Shown piece by piece: positions 16,316 through 24,207 of a DNA stretch of 64,000 bases; the first letter of the stretch is position 1; every line of letters begins with the position of its first letter. This DNA comes from Litorimonas sp964414555 (lineage in GTDB: Bacteria > Pseudomonadota > Alphaproteobacteria > Caulobacterales > Maricaulaceae), in assembly GCA_964414555.1 (NCBI GenBank), contig CAYPWW010000003.1, positions 21,197 through 85,196 on the forward strand, given 5' to 3'. Below the pieces are notes generated by a model that made no database searches, was not told where the DNA came from, and worked only from the letters and a program-made list of their open reading frames with translations. A program made the position numbers and the translations under genes.

Positions 16316-16753
16316 GTGCTCGGTCGTTTATCGAAAAAGTCCCGCCACGCGGCAAAATCTGCGTTGAAAGATACGGAGTCGAAGCTTGCCTTGCTGAAGC
16401 TTGAGCTCGCCGCACAGCAAGTGAGCTTGGCCCGTCAGACGGATGATCTTGCGCCGCTCTCGGCCGCGTCAGAGGCTTTGTTAGAAGCCCGCCGCCTGTT
16501 CACATTTGAGCTTTGCCCAAAAGAAGTCCTGACGGTTCAGCGCGCTCTCGCGGATACGCAACTGCGTCTCGCCCGCGCCCACAAAGATAAAGCCGCGATC
16601 CGAACAGCGCGCGATTACTACCGATCTGCGATCACGCTCGCCTCTATGTTGGGCGAGGATGAGCAGCGCGAAGACATTCGTATCAATATGAAAATCGCGG
16701 AAAGCCTTCTGGGCCGCAGACCGCAAGCTACGTCCCTGTTTGACGCCGCGTAA
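16316..16753 (+). CDS. Small helical (TPR-like) protein inside the GTA cluster, unknown
   Basis: A 145-residue protein, nearly all helix, with a basic N-terminus (LGRLSKKSRHAAKSALK) and helical pairs reminiscent of TPRs (VQRALADTQLRLARAHKD, then IRTARDYYRSAITLASML, about 78-113). The start is GTG preceded by GGAG. I do not recognise a named family. It sits between the DUF2726 gene and the portal gene, where standard GTA clusters have nothing, and may be transcribed from the CtrA-type promoter just upstream. Confidence 0.65.
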   Translation: MLGRLSKKSRHAAKSALKDTESKLALLKLELAAQQVSLARQTDDLAPLSAASEALLEARRLFTFELCPKEVLTVQRALADTQLRLARAHKDKAAIRTARDYYRSAITLASMLGEDEQREDIRINMKIAESLLGRRPQATSLFDAA

Positions 16754-16902
16754 ATCTGTTCTCTTTCAATGATTTGAGAGAAAAGTGCGGAGATAGATCC
16801 GCGCCCGTCCGGTTCCCCCTATAACCAGCTTATCGACGCAATTGTGTCCACGTGTTTTCGGACCCAAGCGTCTCCCCGCTGTTTTCAACCGGACCCTCCA
16901 TT

Positions 16903-18063
16903 ATGCTCAATCCTTTCCGACGCGCCGTTGCGTCGCCTTTACCCGTGCCCGAACAAAAGGCGGCACGTCCGCTCGTTGCGTTAGAACTGCGGCGTCAGGG
17001 GCAGGGCACGGCGCGGGACTTTGGCGCACTCTGCCGCGAAGGTTATGCGCGCAATCCGATTGCTTATCGCTGTGTTCGCTTGATCGCAGAGAGTGCCGCG
17101 TCGGTCCGGCTGCAGGCCAATGATCCAGATGTTTCGCGGGTCTTGTCGCGGGGCTTACCCGGACAATCAGCCGTCGAAACCTTTGAGGCCTTTTACGGCT
17201 ATCTTCAGGTCGGCGGGACGGCCTTTTTAGAAGCCGTCCTCTCGCCAGATTTGGATGGGGATGAACGTCCGATCGCGGTGGTTGCGCATCGCCCGGACGG
17301 GTTTGCCATGGGAACAGATTCCAAGGGCCGTTCAACAGGTTGGGAGCAGACGCGAGACGATAAAACCCGACGGTTTCCGCGTGACCAACTGAGTGGACGT
17401 AGCGCGCTGCATAATATGCGCCTGTTTAATCCGGCAGATGATTGTGCCGGATTATCCCCGCTCTCTGCCGCTGCTCAGGCCGTTGATTTGCATAATCGCG
17501 GCGGGGCTTGGGCCAAGGCGCTGCTTGAAAATTCTGCGCGCCCTAGCGGGGCATTGATCGTCAATGCGCAAGGCGGGGATCGTTTGAGTGATGAGCAATT
17601 CGATCGGTTGAAGGCAGAGCTGGAAGGAAACTTCTCTGGCCCTAGTCGTGCTGGCCGTCCCATGGTTTTGGAAGGCGGCCTCGATTGGAAATCCATGTCG
17701 CTCTCGCCCGCCGATATGGATTTCACCGCAACACGCCGCGAAGCCGCCCGCGATATTGCGCTGGCCTTTGGCGTGCCGCCGATGCTGCTGGGTATTCCAG
17801 GGGACAATACTTACGCGAATTACCGCGAGGCGAACCAAGCCTTCTGGCGTCAGACGATTATCCCACTGGTCGCGAAAACAGCAGCAGGTCTCCAAGACTG
17901 GATGGCCCCATTCTTTGGCGATGATCTACGGATTGCGCCGGATCTCGACCGCGTTCCAGCCTTGGCAGAAGAGCGCGCGATTCTCTGGAAACGTCTCTCC
18001 GATGCAAGCTTTGTGACAGAGGCGGAGGCTCGCGACATTGCTGGGTTGGAGGTCGCGCCATGA
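16903..18063 (+). CDS. GTA portal protein (HK97 family, g3)
   Basis: A 386-residue HK97-type portal that forms the ring at the head vertex through which DNA passes. The family pattern GYARNPIAYRCVRLIAESAA (about 45-64) and the C-terminal FGVPPMLLGIPGDNTYANYREA region (about 288-309) are intact. The ATG at 16903 was chosen over an upstream in-frame start because the residues between are not family-like. Its last codons overlap the next start by 4 nt. A 149-bp gap upstream holds only a weak hairpin. Confidence 0.93.
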   Translation: MLNPFRRAVASPLPVPEQKAARPLVALELRRQGQGTARDFGALCREGYARNPIAYRCVRLIAESAASVRLQANDPDVSRVLSRGLPGQSAVETFEAFYGYLQVGGTAFLEAVLSPDLDGDERPIAVVAHRPDGFAMGTDSKGRSTGWEQTRDDKTRRFPRDQLSGRSALHNMRLFNPADDCAGLSPLSAAAQAVDLHNRGGAWAKALLENSARPSGALIVNAQGGDRLSDEQFDRLKAELEGNFSGPSRAGRPMVLEGGLDWKSMSLSPADMDFTATRREAARDIALAFGVPPMLLGIPGDNTYANYREANQAFWRQTIIPLVAKTAAGLQDWMAPFFGDDLRIAPDLDRVPALAEERAILWKRLSDASFVTEAEARDIAGLEVAP

Positions 18064-18317
18064 ACGACACGACCCTTATGAAAAGTCCGACGCAATTTGA
18101 TCGGACGATCACCCTGGGCCTGATCTTGACGGTCCTGTTTCAAACAGCGGGCGGATTTATGTGGGCGGGTGCGGCCGCCGCGCGCCTGACCTCGCTAGAA
18201 GCTCAACTGGCCCATCATCCTGATATTTCAGAGCGTCTAGCGCGCTTGGAGGGCAAATCCACGCAAATGGCGCAAAGCCTCTCGCGCATTGAACGGGAGC
18301 TGATCCGTGAAAACTGA
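18060..18317 (+). CDS. GTA small membrane protein (g3.5-like)
   Basis: An 85-residue protein with one hydrophobic helix (about 18-40) followed by a coiled-coil-like tail (LTSLEAQLAHHP to LSRIERELIREN). Rhodobacter GTA has a small gene, g3.5, at the same place between portal and protease; this is its likely counterpart. It overlaps the portal stop by 4 nt and the protease start by 11 nt. The role in head formation is not known from sequence. Confidence 0.7.
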   Translation: MNDTTLMKSPTQFDRTITLGLILTVLFQTAGGFMWAGAAAARLTSLEAQLAHHPDISERLARLEGKSTQMAQSLSRIERELIREN

Positions 18318-18759
18318 ATTGCATATTTCTGGCTATGCCAGCCTGTTCGGCGAGACCGACCTCATGGGCGATACCGTCGCCCGCGGGGCTTTTGCCGCGT
18401 CGCTTCTCTCACGTGTGGAAAAGCTTCCCATGCTGTCGGGTCACCAAACAGATCAACCGATTGGCGTCTGGGACCGCGTTGTCGAGGACGCGCGCGGCTT
18501 GTTTGTTTCGGGCCGGATTTTGTTAGGCTCAGAGCTCGCGGATACGACCGCACGGCTGATCCAAGAGGGCGCGATCAGTGGCCTGTCCATTGGATACCGA
18601 ACCCGGCGAAAAACCCCGAAGGCTCGCGGCCGACAGCTTACAGAAATTGATCTTTGGGAGGTGTCTGTCGTCGCCTTCCCGATGCAGCGCACTGCGCGAA
18701 TTACCCACATTGGCGACGCCTCACACTCCTCACCTCAACTTGCAAGGACTCCTGCATGA
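18307..18759 (+). CDS. GTA prohead protease (HK97 family, g4)
   Basis: A 150-residue serine protease that trims the capsid protein during head maturation. Typical features are GYASLFGETDLMGDTVARGAF near the N-terminus (about 9-29, quoted in part), LPMLSGHQTDQPIGVWD with the catalytic His (about 38-54) and the Ser region GAISGLSIGYR (about 90-100). The start is GTG inside the previous gene. It overlaps the capsid start by 4 nt. Confidence 0.92.
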   Translation: MKTELHISGYASLFGETDLMGDTVARGAFAASLLSRVEKLPMLSGHQTDQPIGVWDRVVEDARGLFVSGRILLGSELADTTARLIQEGAISGLSIGYRTRRKTPKARGRQLTEIDLWEVSVVAFPMQRTARITHIGDASHSSPQLARTPA

Positions 18760-19910
18760 CGACCGAATTGGAAACAAAAATGACCCCTGAATTGAAAACG
18801 GCCCAAGCCGACTTTGCCGCAACCTTTGCGGCGTTTCGTGACGCAAATGACGCGCGTCTGACTGAAATCGAAGCTAAATCTGCCGCTGACCCGCTACTCG
18901 GCCAACAGGTCGAACGGTTGAACGCGGCGTTGGACGCGCAAACGCGCCGTATCGAAACGTTGACGCTCTCCGGTGTGCGTGGCGGCGGCGCAATTGCTGC
19001 GCCCGCTGAAGCCAAATCCGCTTGGTCGTCTTTCATCCGCACGGGTGACGCGACGGCGCTGGAAGGCAAGTCGCTTGCCTCGATGGACGGTGAGGGCGGC
19101 ATGATCGCCCCGATCGAAACAGAGACGCGCATTGATGCTGTTCTAGCCGAGACCTCGCCCATGCGTGGCCTGGCGACAGTCCGCACAATCGGCGCCTGTG
19201 CCTTCCGCAAGCCCGTCTCTATGGCCGGCGCCAGTGCTGGCTGGACAGGCATTGCCGCTGCCATCGACGCCGACGCACCACAGCTCGAACTGCTCGATTT
19301 CCCAACGGATGAGCTTTACGCCATGCCGGCCGCGACGCAGGCCCTGCTGGATGACAGCGTAGCCGACGTCGATGCGTGGCTGGCCGACGAAGTGCGCGAT
19401 GTCTTCTCAGCACAAGAAACGGCCGCCTTCGTCAGTGGCGACGGTGTGGACAAGCCCAAAGGCTTCCTGACCTATGGCCTCGATCAGATCGACACAGGCA
19501 CAGCCGGTGAGATCAATACCGATGATCTGATTGACCTGATCTATGCGCCGGAGTCCCGATATCGTACGGGAGCGAGCTTTGTCATGAACCGCCGCACGAT
19601 CAACAGCGTGCGCAAGTTCAAGGACGCAGATGGTAATTACATCTGGCAGCCCTCTATCGCGTCCGGCACGCCGTCGACCTTGCTGGGCTATCCTTTGGTC
19701 GAGATGGAAGAGATGCCCGACATTGCGAGCGGTAACGCCTGCGTTGCTTTTGGTGACTTCCGTCGCGGTTATCTGATTGCCGACCGTCAGGGCGTGCGGG
19801 TCTTGCGCGATCCGTATTCTGCCAAGCCTTACGTGCTGTTCTACACGACGAAACGTGTGGGCGGTGGCGTTCAAGATGTGGACGCGATCAAGCTGCTCGC
19901 CGCTGTCTAA
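18756..19910 (+). CDS. GTA major capsid protein (HK97 fold, g5)
   Basis: A 384-residue HK97-type capsid protein. The first about 80 residues form a helical delta domain that the protease would remove. The mature part begins near GAIAAPAEAKSAWSSFIRTG and contains the conserved ETRIDAVLAETSPMRGLA (about 128-145), LLGYPLVEMEEMP (about 309-321) and the C-terminal FYTTKRVGGGVQD. The start at 18756 overlaps the protease stop. A strong terminator follows 26 nt downstream, which would favour high capsid expression relative to the tail genes. Confidence 0.95.
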   Translation: MTTELETKMTPELKTAQADFAATFAAFRDANDARLTEIEAKSAADPLLGQQVERLNAALDAQTRRIETLTLSGVRGGGAIAAPAEAKSAWSSFIRTGDATALEGKSLASMDGEGGMIAPIETETRIDAVLAETSPMRGLATVRTIGACAFRKPVSMAGASAGWTGIAAAIDADAPQLELLDFPTDELYAMPAATQALLDDSVADVDAWLADEVRDVFSAQETAAFVSGDGVDKPKGFLTYGLDQIDTGTAGEINTDDLIDLIYAPESRYRTGASFVMNRRTINSVRKFKDADGNYIWQPSIASGTPSTLLGYPLVEMEEMPDIASGNACVAFGDFRRGYLIADRQGVRVLRDPYSAKPYVLFYTTKRVGGGVQDVDAIKLLAAV

Positions 19911-19936
19911 ACCGACACCACTCAACTGCTTTTCGA

Positions 19937-19962
19937 AGCCCGCCATCCGGCGGGCTTTTTTA
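19937..19962 (+). terminator. Rho-independent terminator after the GTA capsid gene
   Basis: An 8-bp GC-rich stem, AGCCCGCC (19937-19944) with GGCGGGCT (19949-19956), loop ATCC, followed by a run of six T. It sits inside the GTA cluster between capsid and head-tail connector genes. Complete termination here would silence the tail genes, so read-through or antitermination is required for particle assembly. Confidence 0.88.
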
Positions 19963-19984
19963 TTTCCACTTAGCTGAGGCTCCC

Positions 19985-20491
19985 ATGACATTGACTGATC
20001 TTGCCCCGCCGCCGTCGGGAGCCGTATCGCTGGCTGCGGCAAAGACATTTCTGCGCGTCGATACCGATACGGAAGATGCGCTGATCTTAGAGCTGATCGC
20101 GACGGCGGCAGCCTATATCGAAAACCTCTGCGCGCTCTCCCTCATCACGCGCGCGCAAAGCTTGCGCCGCCCAGTCGAAGCCGGGACCGTGCGCCTGCAT
20201 CGCTATCCCGTGACCTCGATTGAGGCCATTCGCTTGGACGGCACAGCTATTGATAGCGCGGCAAATTTGCGCGCGCGTCCAGTCACCGTGACAATCCCGC
20301 GATCTGGCGTCGTTGAGATCGATTTTACGGCCGGCTTCGGCACGGATCCTGCGGATATTCCGACACCATTACGCCAAGCCCTCTTGCTTCTCGTGGCGCA
20401 TCTTTATGAGCATCGCGGCGATAGCGCCGCGCCGCCCATCCCGATGATGGTAGATGCACTGGTAGCACCCTATCGGGGGCTGCGACTATGA
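19985..20491 (+). CDS. GTA head-tail connector (gp6-like, g6)
   Basis: A 168-residue connector that docks under the portal. The pattern AAKTFLRVDTDTEDALILELI (from about residue 19; a helix entering the gp6 fold) and AAAYIENLCALSLITRAQ are typical of phage gp6/phiE125 gp8-type proteins. It starts after the capsid terminator and overlaps g7 by 4 nt, beginning an unbroken chain of overlapping tail genes. Confidence 0.88.
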   Translation: MTLTDLAPPPSGAVSLAAAKTFLRVDTDTEDALILELIATAAAYIENLCALSLITRAQSLRRPVEAGTVRLHRYPVTSIEAIRLDGTAIDSAANLRARPVTVTIPRSGVVEIDFTAGFGTDPADIPTPLRQALLLLVAHLYEHRGDSAAPPIPMMVDALVAPYRGLRL

Positions 20492-20805
20492 TCGGGCGGT
20501 TACGGACCCGACTGGGCCTCTATACGCCGTCAGTTGTCGCCGATGATCTGGGTGGGACTGTCACGACCTGGGCGTTCCAGCGTAAACTCTGGGCGGCGAT
20601 CCAGCCCAAGACGATCTCTGAAGTGCGTGAGAACGGGCGCTTGGCCGTCACGCAGAGCTACCGCGTCGTCATTCGTTATGACCCGCATTTTCCCGAACGT
20701 GCGCGCCTCATCTGGGGCAGCCGAATTTTACGCGTCATCGCCGCCAGCGACCCCGACACGCGGGGTGAGCGTTTGCATCTGATCTGTGAGGAGGAACACC
20801 AGTGA
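20488..20805 (+). CDS. GTA head-tail adaptor / stopper (g7)
   Basis: A 105-residue beta-rich protein of the SPP1 gp16/head-closure family. It has the family pattern of a tryptophan-containing first strand (VTTWAFQRKLWAAIQP, about 25-40), a YRVVIRYDP strand and WGSRILRVIAASDPD near the C-terminus. It overlaps g6 and g8 by 4 nt each. Confidence 0.87.
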   Translation: MIGRLRTRLGLYTPSVVADDLGGTVTTWAFQRKLWAAIQPKTISEVRENGRLAVTQSYRVVIRYDPHFPERARLIWGSRILRVIAASDPDTRGERLHLICEEEHQ

Positions 20806-21239
20806 GTATCACCGAACAGGCCGAAGCGCTCGCGCTCGCTGTCCACGCTGTCTTGGCCGAGGATATCGGCATCAACGACGCGCTGGGCGGTAATGGCACG
20901 CCGCCGCGCCTCTATGACGCCGCGCCCGAAGATCCGATCTTCCCCTATCTCACCTATGGCGCGATGCGGTCCGAGGATATTGGCGCGGATGACACCCCCA
21001 TGGCCGTGCATCAGATGACCTTGCATGTGTGGTCCCGCTATTCAGGACGCGCGGAAGTGCTGGGCCTGCTCACGCGAGTGGGGGCGGCGCTAAAGGCGGA
21101 ACGCCTCAGTGATACCGGACATATCGCCGTGCGCAGTGCCAACCCCGTTTACTCCGATGTCTTACGCGCCGCTGACGGCCGCACCCAGCACGGCTTGTTG
21201 CGCATCTCATTCACCACACAAATTGGAGGCGCAGCATGA
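20802..21239 (+). CDS. GTA tail completion protein DUF3168 (g8)
   Basis: A 145-residue DUF3168 protein that caps the tail tube at the head side. Family features are ALAVHAVLAEDIG near the N-terminus, PRLYDAAPEDPIFPYLTYG (about 30-48) and the late VYSDVLRAADGRTQHGLLRI region (about 111-130). The start is GTG. It overlaps its neighbours by 4 nt. Confidence 0.9.
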   Translation: MSITEQAEALALAVHAVLAEDIGINDALGGNGTPPRLYDAAPEDPIFPYLTYGAMRSEDIGADDTPMAVHQMTLHVWSRYSGRAEVLGLLTRVGAALKAERLSDTGHIAVRSANPVYSDVLRAADGRTQHGLLRISFTTQIGGAA

Positions 21240-21643
21240 GCGCACAACAGGGCAGCCAAATGCTGCTGAAAATCGAACGTGACGGCGTTTTTACGACCGT
21301 CGCGGGATTGCGGACCAAATCTCTGCGCCTGAATGCCAAGCCCGTCGATGTGACCGATACGGGCTCGGGCGGCTGGAAAGAGCTTTTGCCGGGGGCAGGC
21401 ATCCGCACGGCGGAAATCTCTGGCACAGGGGTGTTTCGCGATGCGGCATCAGATGCCAGCGTGCGAGAGGCGTTTTTCGCACAATCTGCCCAGACGTGCC
21501 AGTTTGTCATTCCTGATTTTGGAACCATCATGGGCGCGTTTCATATCACGAGCCTATCCTATGCCGGCAGCTATAATGGCGAGGCGCAGTTTGAGCTAAC
21601 CCTCTCGAGCGCTGGCGTGCCGGTCTTCGCTGCCACGCAATGA
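21236..21643 (+). CDS. GTA major tail protein, TP901-1 family (g9)
   Basis: A 135-residue tail-tube subunit. It begins with the typical QQGSQMLLKI and has TVAGLRTKSLRLNAKPVDVT (about 20-39), then GSGGWKELLPGAGIRTAEISG and a C-terminal ISLxYxGxYNGEAQFELTL-like stretch. It stacks to form the tail tube. Four-nt overlaps on both sides place it in the translationally coupled tail block. Confidence 0.92.
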   Translation: MSAQQGSQMLLKIERDGVFTTVAGLRTKSLRLNAKPVDVTDTGSGGWKELLPGAGIRTAEISGTGVFRDAASDASVREAFFAQSAQTCQFVIPDFGTIMGAFHITSLSYAGSYNGEAQFELTLSSAGVPVFAATQ

Positions 21644-21906
21644 GCCCGCATATAAAACGCGTACAAGTGGCGGGCGTCCCGACGGCGCTCAGGCTGACGG
21701 TCGGGGGATTGGCGGAAATCGCGAAACAGCTGGCGTGTGAAAGCCCAAGCGAACTGTCTGCGCGATTACGGAAAGCGCACACAGCGGATTGGAATGACGT
21801 CTTATCGGCTCTCGCAACGCCGCGCCTAGAGGGGCAGCTGTCAGAAGAAAACATCGCGGAACTGCTACCTGAAATCAGCGCGCTGATCGTCGAGGCCTTG
21901 GCATGA
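21640..21906 (+). CDS. GTA g10-family protein (tail chaperone-like)
   Basis: An 88-residue protein of the GTA gp10 family. The pattern LRLTVGGLAEIAKQLACESP (about 20-39) with a helical remainder matches the gp10 family, which sits before the tail assembly chaperone in GTA clusters. It overlaps g9 and the next gene by 4 nt. Confidence 0.85.
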   Translation: MSPHIKRVQVAGVPTALRLTVGGLAEIAKQLACESPSELSARLRKAHTADWNDVLSALATPRLEGQLSEENIAELLPEISALIVEALA

Positions 21907-22097
21907 GCTGGCCGTTTGAGAGCTGGCTGCAAATCGCCGTGCGGCGTTTTGGGATGAGTCCTGCGAATTTCTGGAACACCGATTTGCGCGACTGGCTCGT
22001 GCTGATGGAAACGACCCGTGTGGCCGGATGCGGGCAGACGGAATTGGGTGCGCTCATGGCGGCGTATCCGGATGAAGGATCTGAACATGCAGAGTGA
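21903..22097 (+). CDS. GTA phage tail assembly chaperone (g10.1)
   Basis: A 64-residue protein of the small tail assembly chaperone family, recognised by WLQIAVRRFGMSPANFWNTD near the N-terminus (about 8-27) and the tail LGALMAAYPDE. These proteins hold the tape measure before tube assembly. It overlaps g10 by 4 nt and the tape measure gene by 11 nt. Confidence 0.88.
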   Translation: MSWPFESWLQIAVRRFGMSPANFWNTDLRDWLVLMETTRVAGCGQTELGALMAAYPDEGSEHAE

Positions 22098-22506
22098 GAA
22101 TACACTGACAGAGGCCGCACGCGATGCGCTGGAGGGCTTTGCCAATGGCCCCGCCAGCCAGGCAGCCGATGACGTCGCCCGCGCCTTTGAACAGGCGGGC
22201 GATCGGATCGCGAATAGTTTGGAAAAAGCCGCGCAGACAGGTGAGTTTTCGTTCAATGCCTTGGCCGAAAGCATCACGCGTGACTTTGCGAAATTGGCAA
22301 TTGATCAATTAATTACGGCGCCTTTGGAAGGGTTTGTTGGCTCTCTGACTGGGGCAATCACAGGCGCTCTGGGTGGTGCATCCGGACGCAATACTGTGAC
22401 CGTGAACGTGTCCGGTGCAGCACAGGCGACAGGCTCTGGTGCGCAACCTTCGCAACGTCAAATGGCCAATCGGATCGCATCCGTTGTGGCCCGATCGGGA
22501 GGATAA
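22087..22506 (+). CDS. GTA tail tape measure protein, short (g11)
   Basis: A 139-residue protein. The ATG at 22087 has AAGGA 7 nt upstream; an in-frame ATG at 22072 is less well placed. It has a long helical N-terminal part (about 1-80) with FNALAESITRDFAKLAIDQL (about 56-75), typical of GTA tape measure C-termini, then a hydrophobic Gly/Ala stretch (GSLTGAITGALGGASG) and a low-complexity end. The RcGTA counterpart is about 219 residues, so this one seems to lack N-terminal length. Confidence 0.8.
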   Translation: MQSENTLTEAARDALEGFANGPASQAADDVARAFEQAGDRIANSLEKAAQTGEFSFNALAESITRDFAKLAIDQLITAPLEGFVGSLTGAITGALGGASGRNTVTVNVSGAAQATGSGAQPSQRQMANRIASVVARSGG

Positions 22507-22509
22507 AGG

Positions 22510-23130
22510 ATGACAGATTTTCACGATATACGCTTCCCGACACGCCTCGCTTTTGGTGCGAGTGGTGGACCTGTGCGGCGCACGGATATTCTCCAACTCG
22601 CCAGTGGTGGCGAAGCGAGAAACACGCCCCATGCTTTTTCTCGACGGAGATATAACGCGGTCAGTGGGTTAAAGTCACAGGCGGAGGCTTCTGAACTTAT
22701 TGCATTTTTTGAATCTAGATTGGGCGCATTACATGCGTTCCGATTTCGGGATCCACTAGATCACGCGACGGCTGAGAGCGTTAGCGCAACGGATGTCTTA
22801 CTCGGGCTCGGCGATGGAGAGCGGACAGTTTTCCAACTCGCGAAAGCCTATGGGGCGGAACCCTATGTCCAGATGCGCCCACTGACGAAACCCGTAGTGG
22901 GGACCGTTCGCGTGGCCGTCGATGCCGTCGAAATTGACGTCGCAATTAATTACCTCACAGGAGAAATCACTTTTGAGACACCACCCTCAACGGGCGCAAG
23001 GGTCACGGCTGGATGCAAGTTTGATGTGCCGGTTCGCTTCGCGATGGATCATCTCGACATTGTCTTAAGCGACTTCGCGGCCACACGTATCGACGACATT
23101 CCTCTGATCGAGGTCTTGGATCATGTCTGA
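22510..23130 (+). CDS. GTA distal tail protein DUF2460 (g12)
   Basis: A 206-residue DUF2460 protein, the ring at the tail tip. Family features are FHDIRFPTRLAFGASGGP at the N-terminus (about 4-21), RRRYNAVSGLKSQAEASELIA (from about 45) and FRFRDPLDH (about 77-85). It starts 3 nt after g11 and overlaps g13 by 8 nt. Confidence 0.92.
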   Translation: MTDFHDIRFPTRLAFGASGGPVRRTDILQLASGGEARNTPHAFSRRRYNAVSGLKSQAEASELIAFFESRLGALHAFRFRDPLDHATAESVSATDVLLGLGDGERTVFQLAKAYGAEPYVQMRPLTKPVVGTVRVAVDAVEIDVAINYLTGEITFETPPSTGARVTAGCKFDVPVRFAMDHLDIVLSDFAATRIDDIPLIEVLDHV

Positions 23131-23749
23131 GGTCTCAACCCGCTGTACGCTCTGGCAGCTCCGACTCGGCGATGGCCAAACTTATGGCCTCACGGATCAT
23201 GATAGGCCTCTTGTGATTACCGACGTCACCTATTCTCCGCAGGCGAGTTTCACGGCGTCCGCGGCGGAACATCAAACAGGTTTCGATAGTGATAGCGGAA
23301 CCCTCCAAACCGTTTTTGACGTCGTGGGTTTAGATGCGCAATCCATTGCTGACGGCGTATTGGACGACGCGCGCCTCGTGCAATTTTCTTACGACTGGCA
23401 GAGTGGCGAGGCACCGACCCGACTGAGCGAAGGACGGATTAGTGATGTGCGCGCTCAAGGTGACGGGTTTGAGGCGGAATGGCTCGGGCTCGCCAGTCTG
23501 CTAGACCGTTCGCATGGCCGTGTGTTTTCGCGCCAATGTGACGCGAGCTTTTGTGATAGCCGCTGCGGTTTGAACCGCGCGGATTATCCGACTGAGACGG
23601 ATTGCCCGCGCAGTTTTACCGCCTGCCGTGATATATTTGCCAATACGGAGAATTTTCGGGGCTTTCCTTACCTGCTCGGGGACGACGCGCTCCAAGCCGG
23701 GCCGATTGACAGTGATCGTCGGGATGGCAGCTCGCGCTATCGATTATGA
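23123..23749 (+). CDS. GTA tail hub protein DUF2163 (g13)
   Basis: A 208-residue DUF2163/BR0599-type protein. The N-terminal domain has the YGLTDHDRPL motif. The C-terminal part has a Cys-rich motif (FSRQCDASFCDSRCGLN, about 133-149), then further Cys at CPRSFTAC and the conserved NFRGFPYLLGDDAL (about 173-186). In RcGTA the equivalent protein carries an iron-sulfur site at these cysteines. It overlaps g14 by 4 nt. Confidence 0.92.
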   Translation: MSEVSTRCTLWQLRLGDGQTYGLTDHDRPLVITDVTYSPQASFTASAAEHQTGFDSDSGTLQTVFDVVGLDAQSIADGVLDDARLVQFSYDWQSGEAPTRLSEGRISDVRAQGDGFEAEWLGLASLLDRSHGRVFSRQCDASFCDSRCGLNRADYPTETDCPRSFTACRDIFANTENFRGFPYLLGDDALQAGPIDSDRRDGSSRYRL

Positions 23750-24207
23750 GTGATTCAGAGACTCGGGTGGCTGTGCTGTCATGCTGCAAAGACTGGATCG
23801 ACACGCCCTATCGTCATCAGGCGAGTGCGCGCGGTGCTGGCACAGATTGCTTGGGCTTGATCAGGGGCATTTGGCGCACACTTTATGGTGCCGAGCCTGA
23901 GACACCGCCAGCCTATACGCCAGATTGGTCGGATGCCTCCGGCGATGAAGCCTTGCTCGGCGCGGCGCGGCGCTGGCTCAAACCAATTACAAATGCTGCG
24001 ATACAGCCGGGCGATGTCATGCTGTTTCGCATGTCCCCGGGCGTGCCATGCAAACACATTGGGGTTCTGACCGACACGCATATTCTGACTCATGCCTATT
24101 GGGGGCGCGCCGTCGTTGAGAGCGCACTTGTGCCCTATTGGCGCCGTCGCTGGGTCCACAGTTTCGCCTTTCCACCCCTGACACCCTTCGCGGAGACACC
24201 ATCATGA
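23746..24207 (+). CDS. GTA cell-wall peptidase, NlpC/P60 family (g14)
   Basis: A 153-residue NlpC/P60 peptidase that would cut peptidoglycan during DNA entry. The catalytic Cys is in GAGTDCLGLIRGIW (about residue 32). The His is likely the one in CKHIGVLTD (about residue 104), with another His in HILTHAYWGRAVVES. It is located after the hub gene as in other GTA clusters and overlaps g15 by 4 nt. Confidence 0.92.
   Translation: MSDSETRVAVLSCCKDWIDTPYRHQASARGAGTDCLGLIRGIWRTLYGAEPETPPAYTPDWSDASGDEALLGAARRWLKPITNAAIQPGDVMLFRMSPGVPCKHIGVLTDTHILTHAYWGRAVVESALVPYWRRRWVHSFAFPPLTPFAETPS

Noticed and set aside
16755..16786. TTCTCT...AGAGAA hairpin after the helical GTA gene
   Set aside because: The stem is AT-rich with a bulge and no T run follows, so it is not a convincing terminator.
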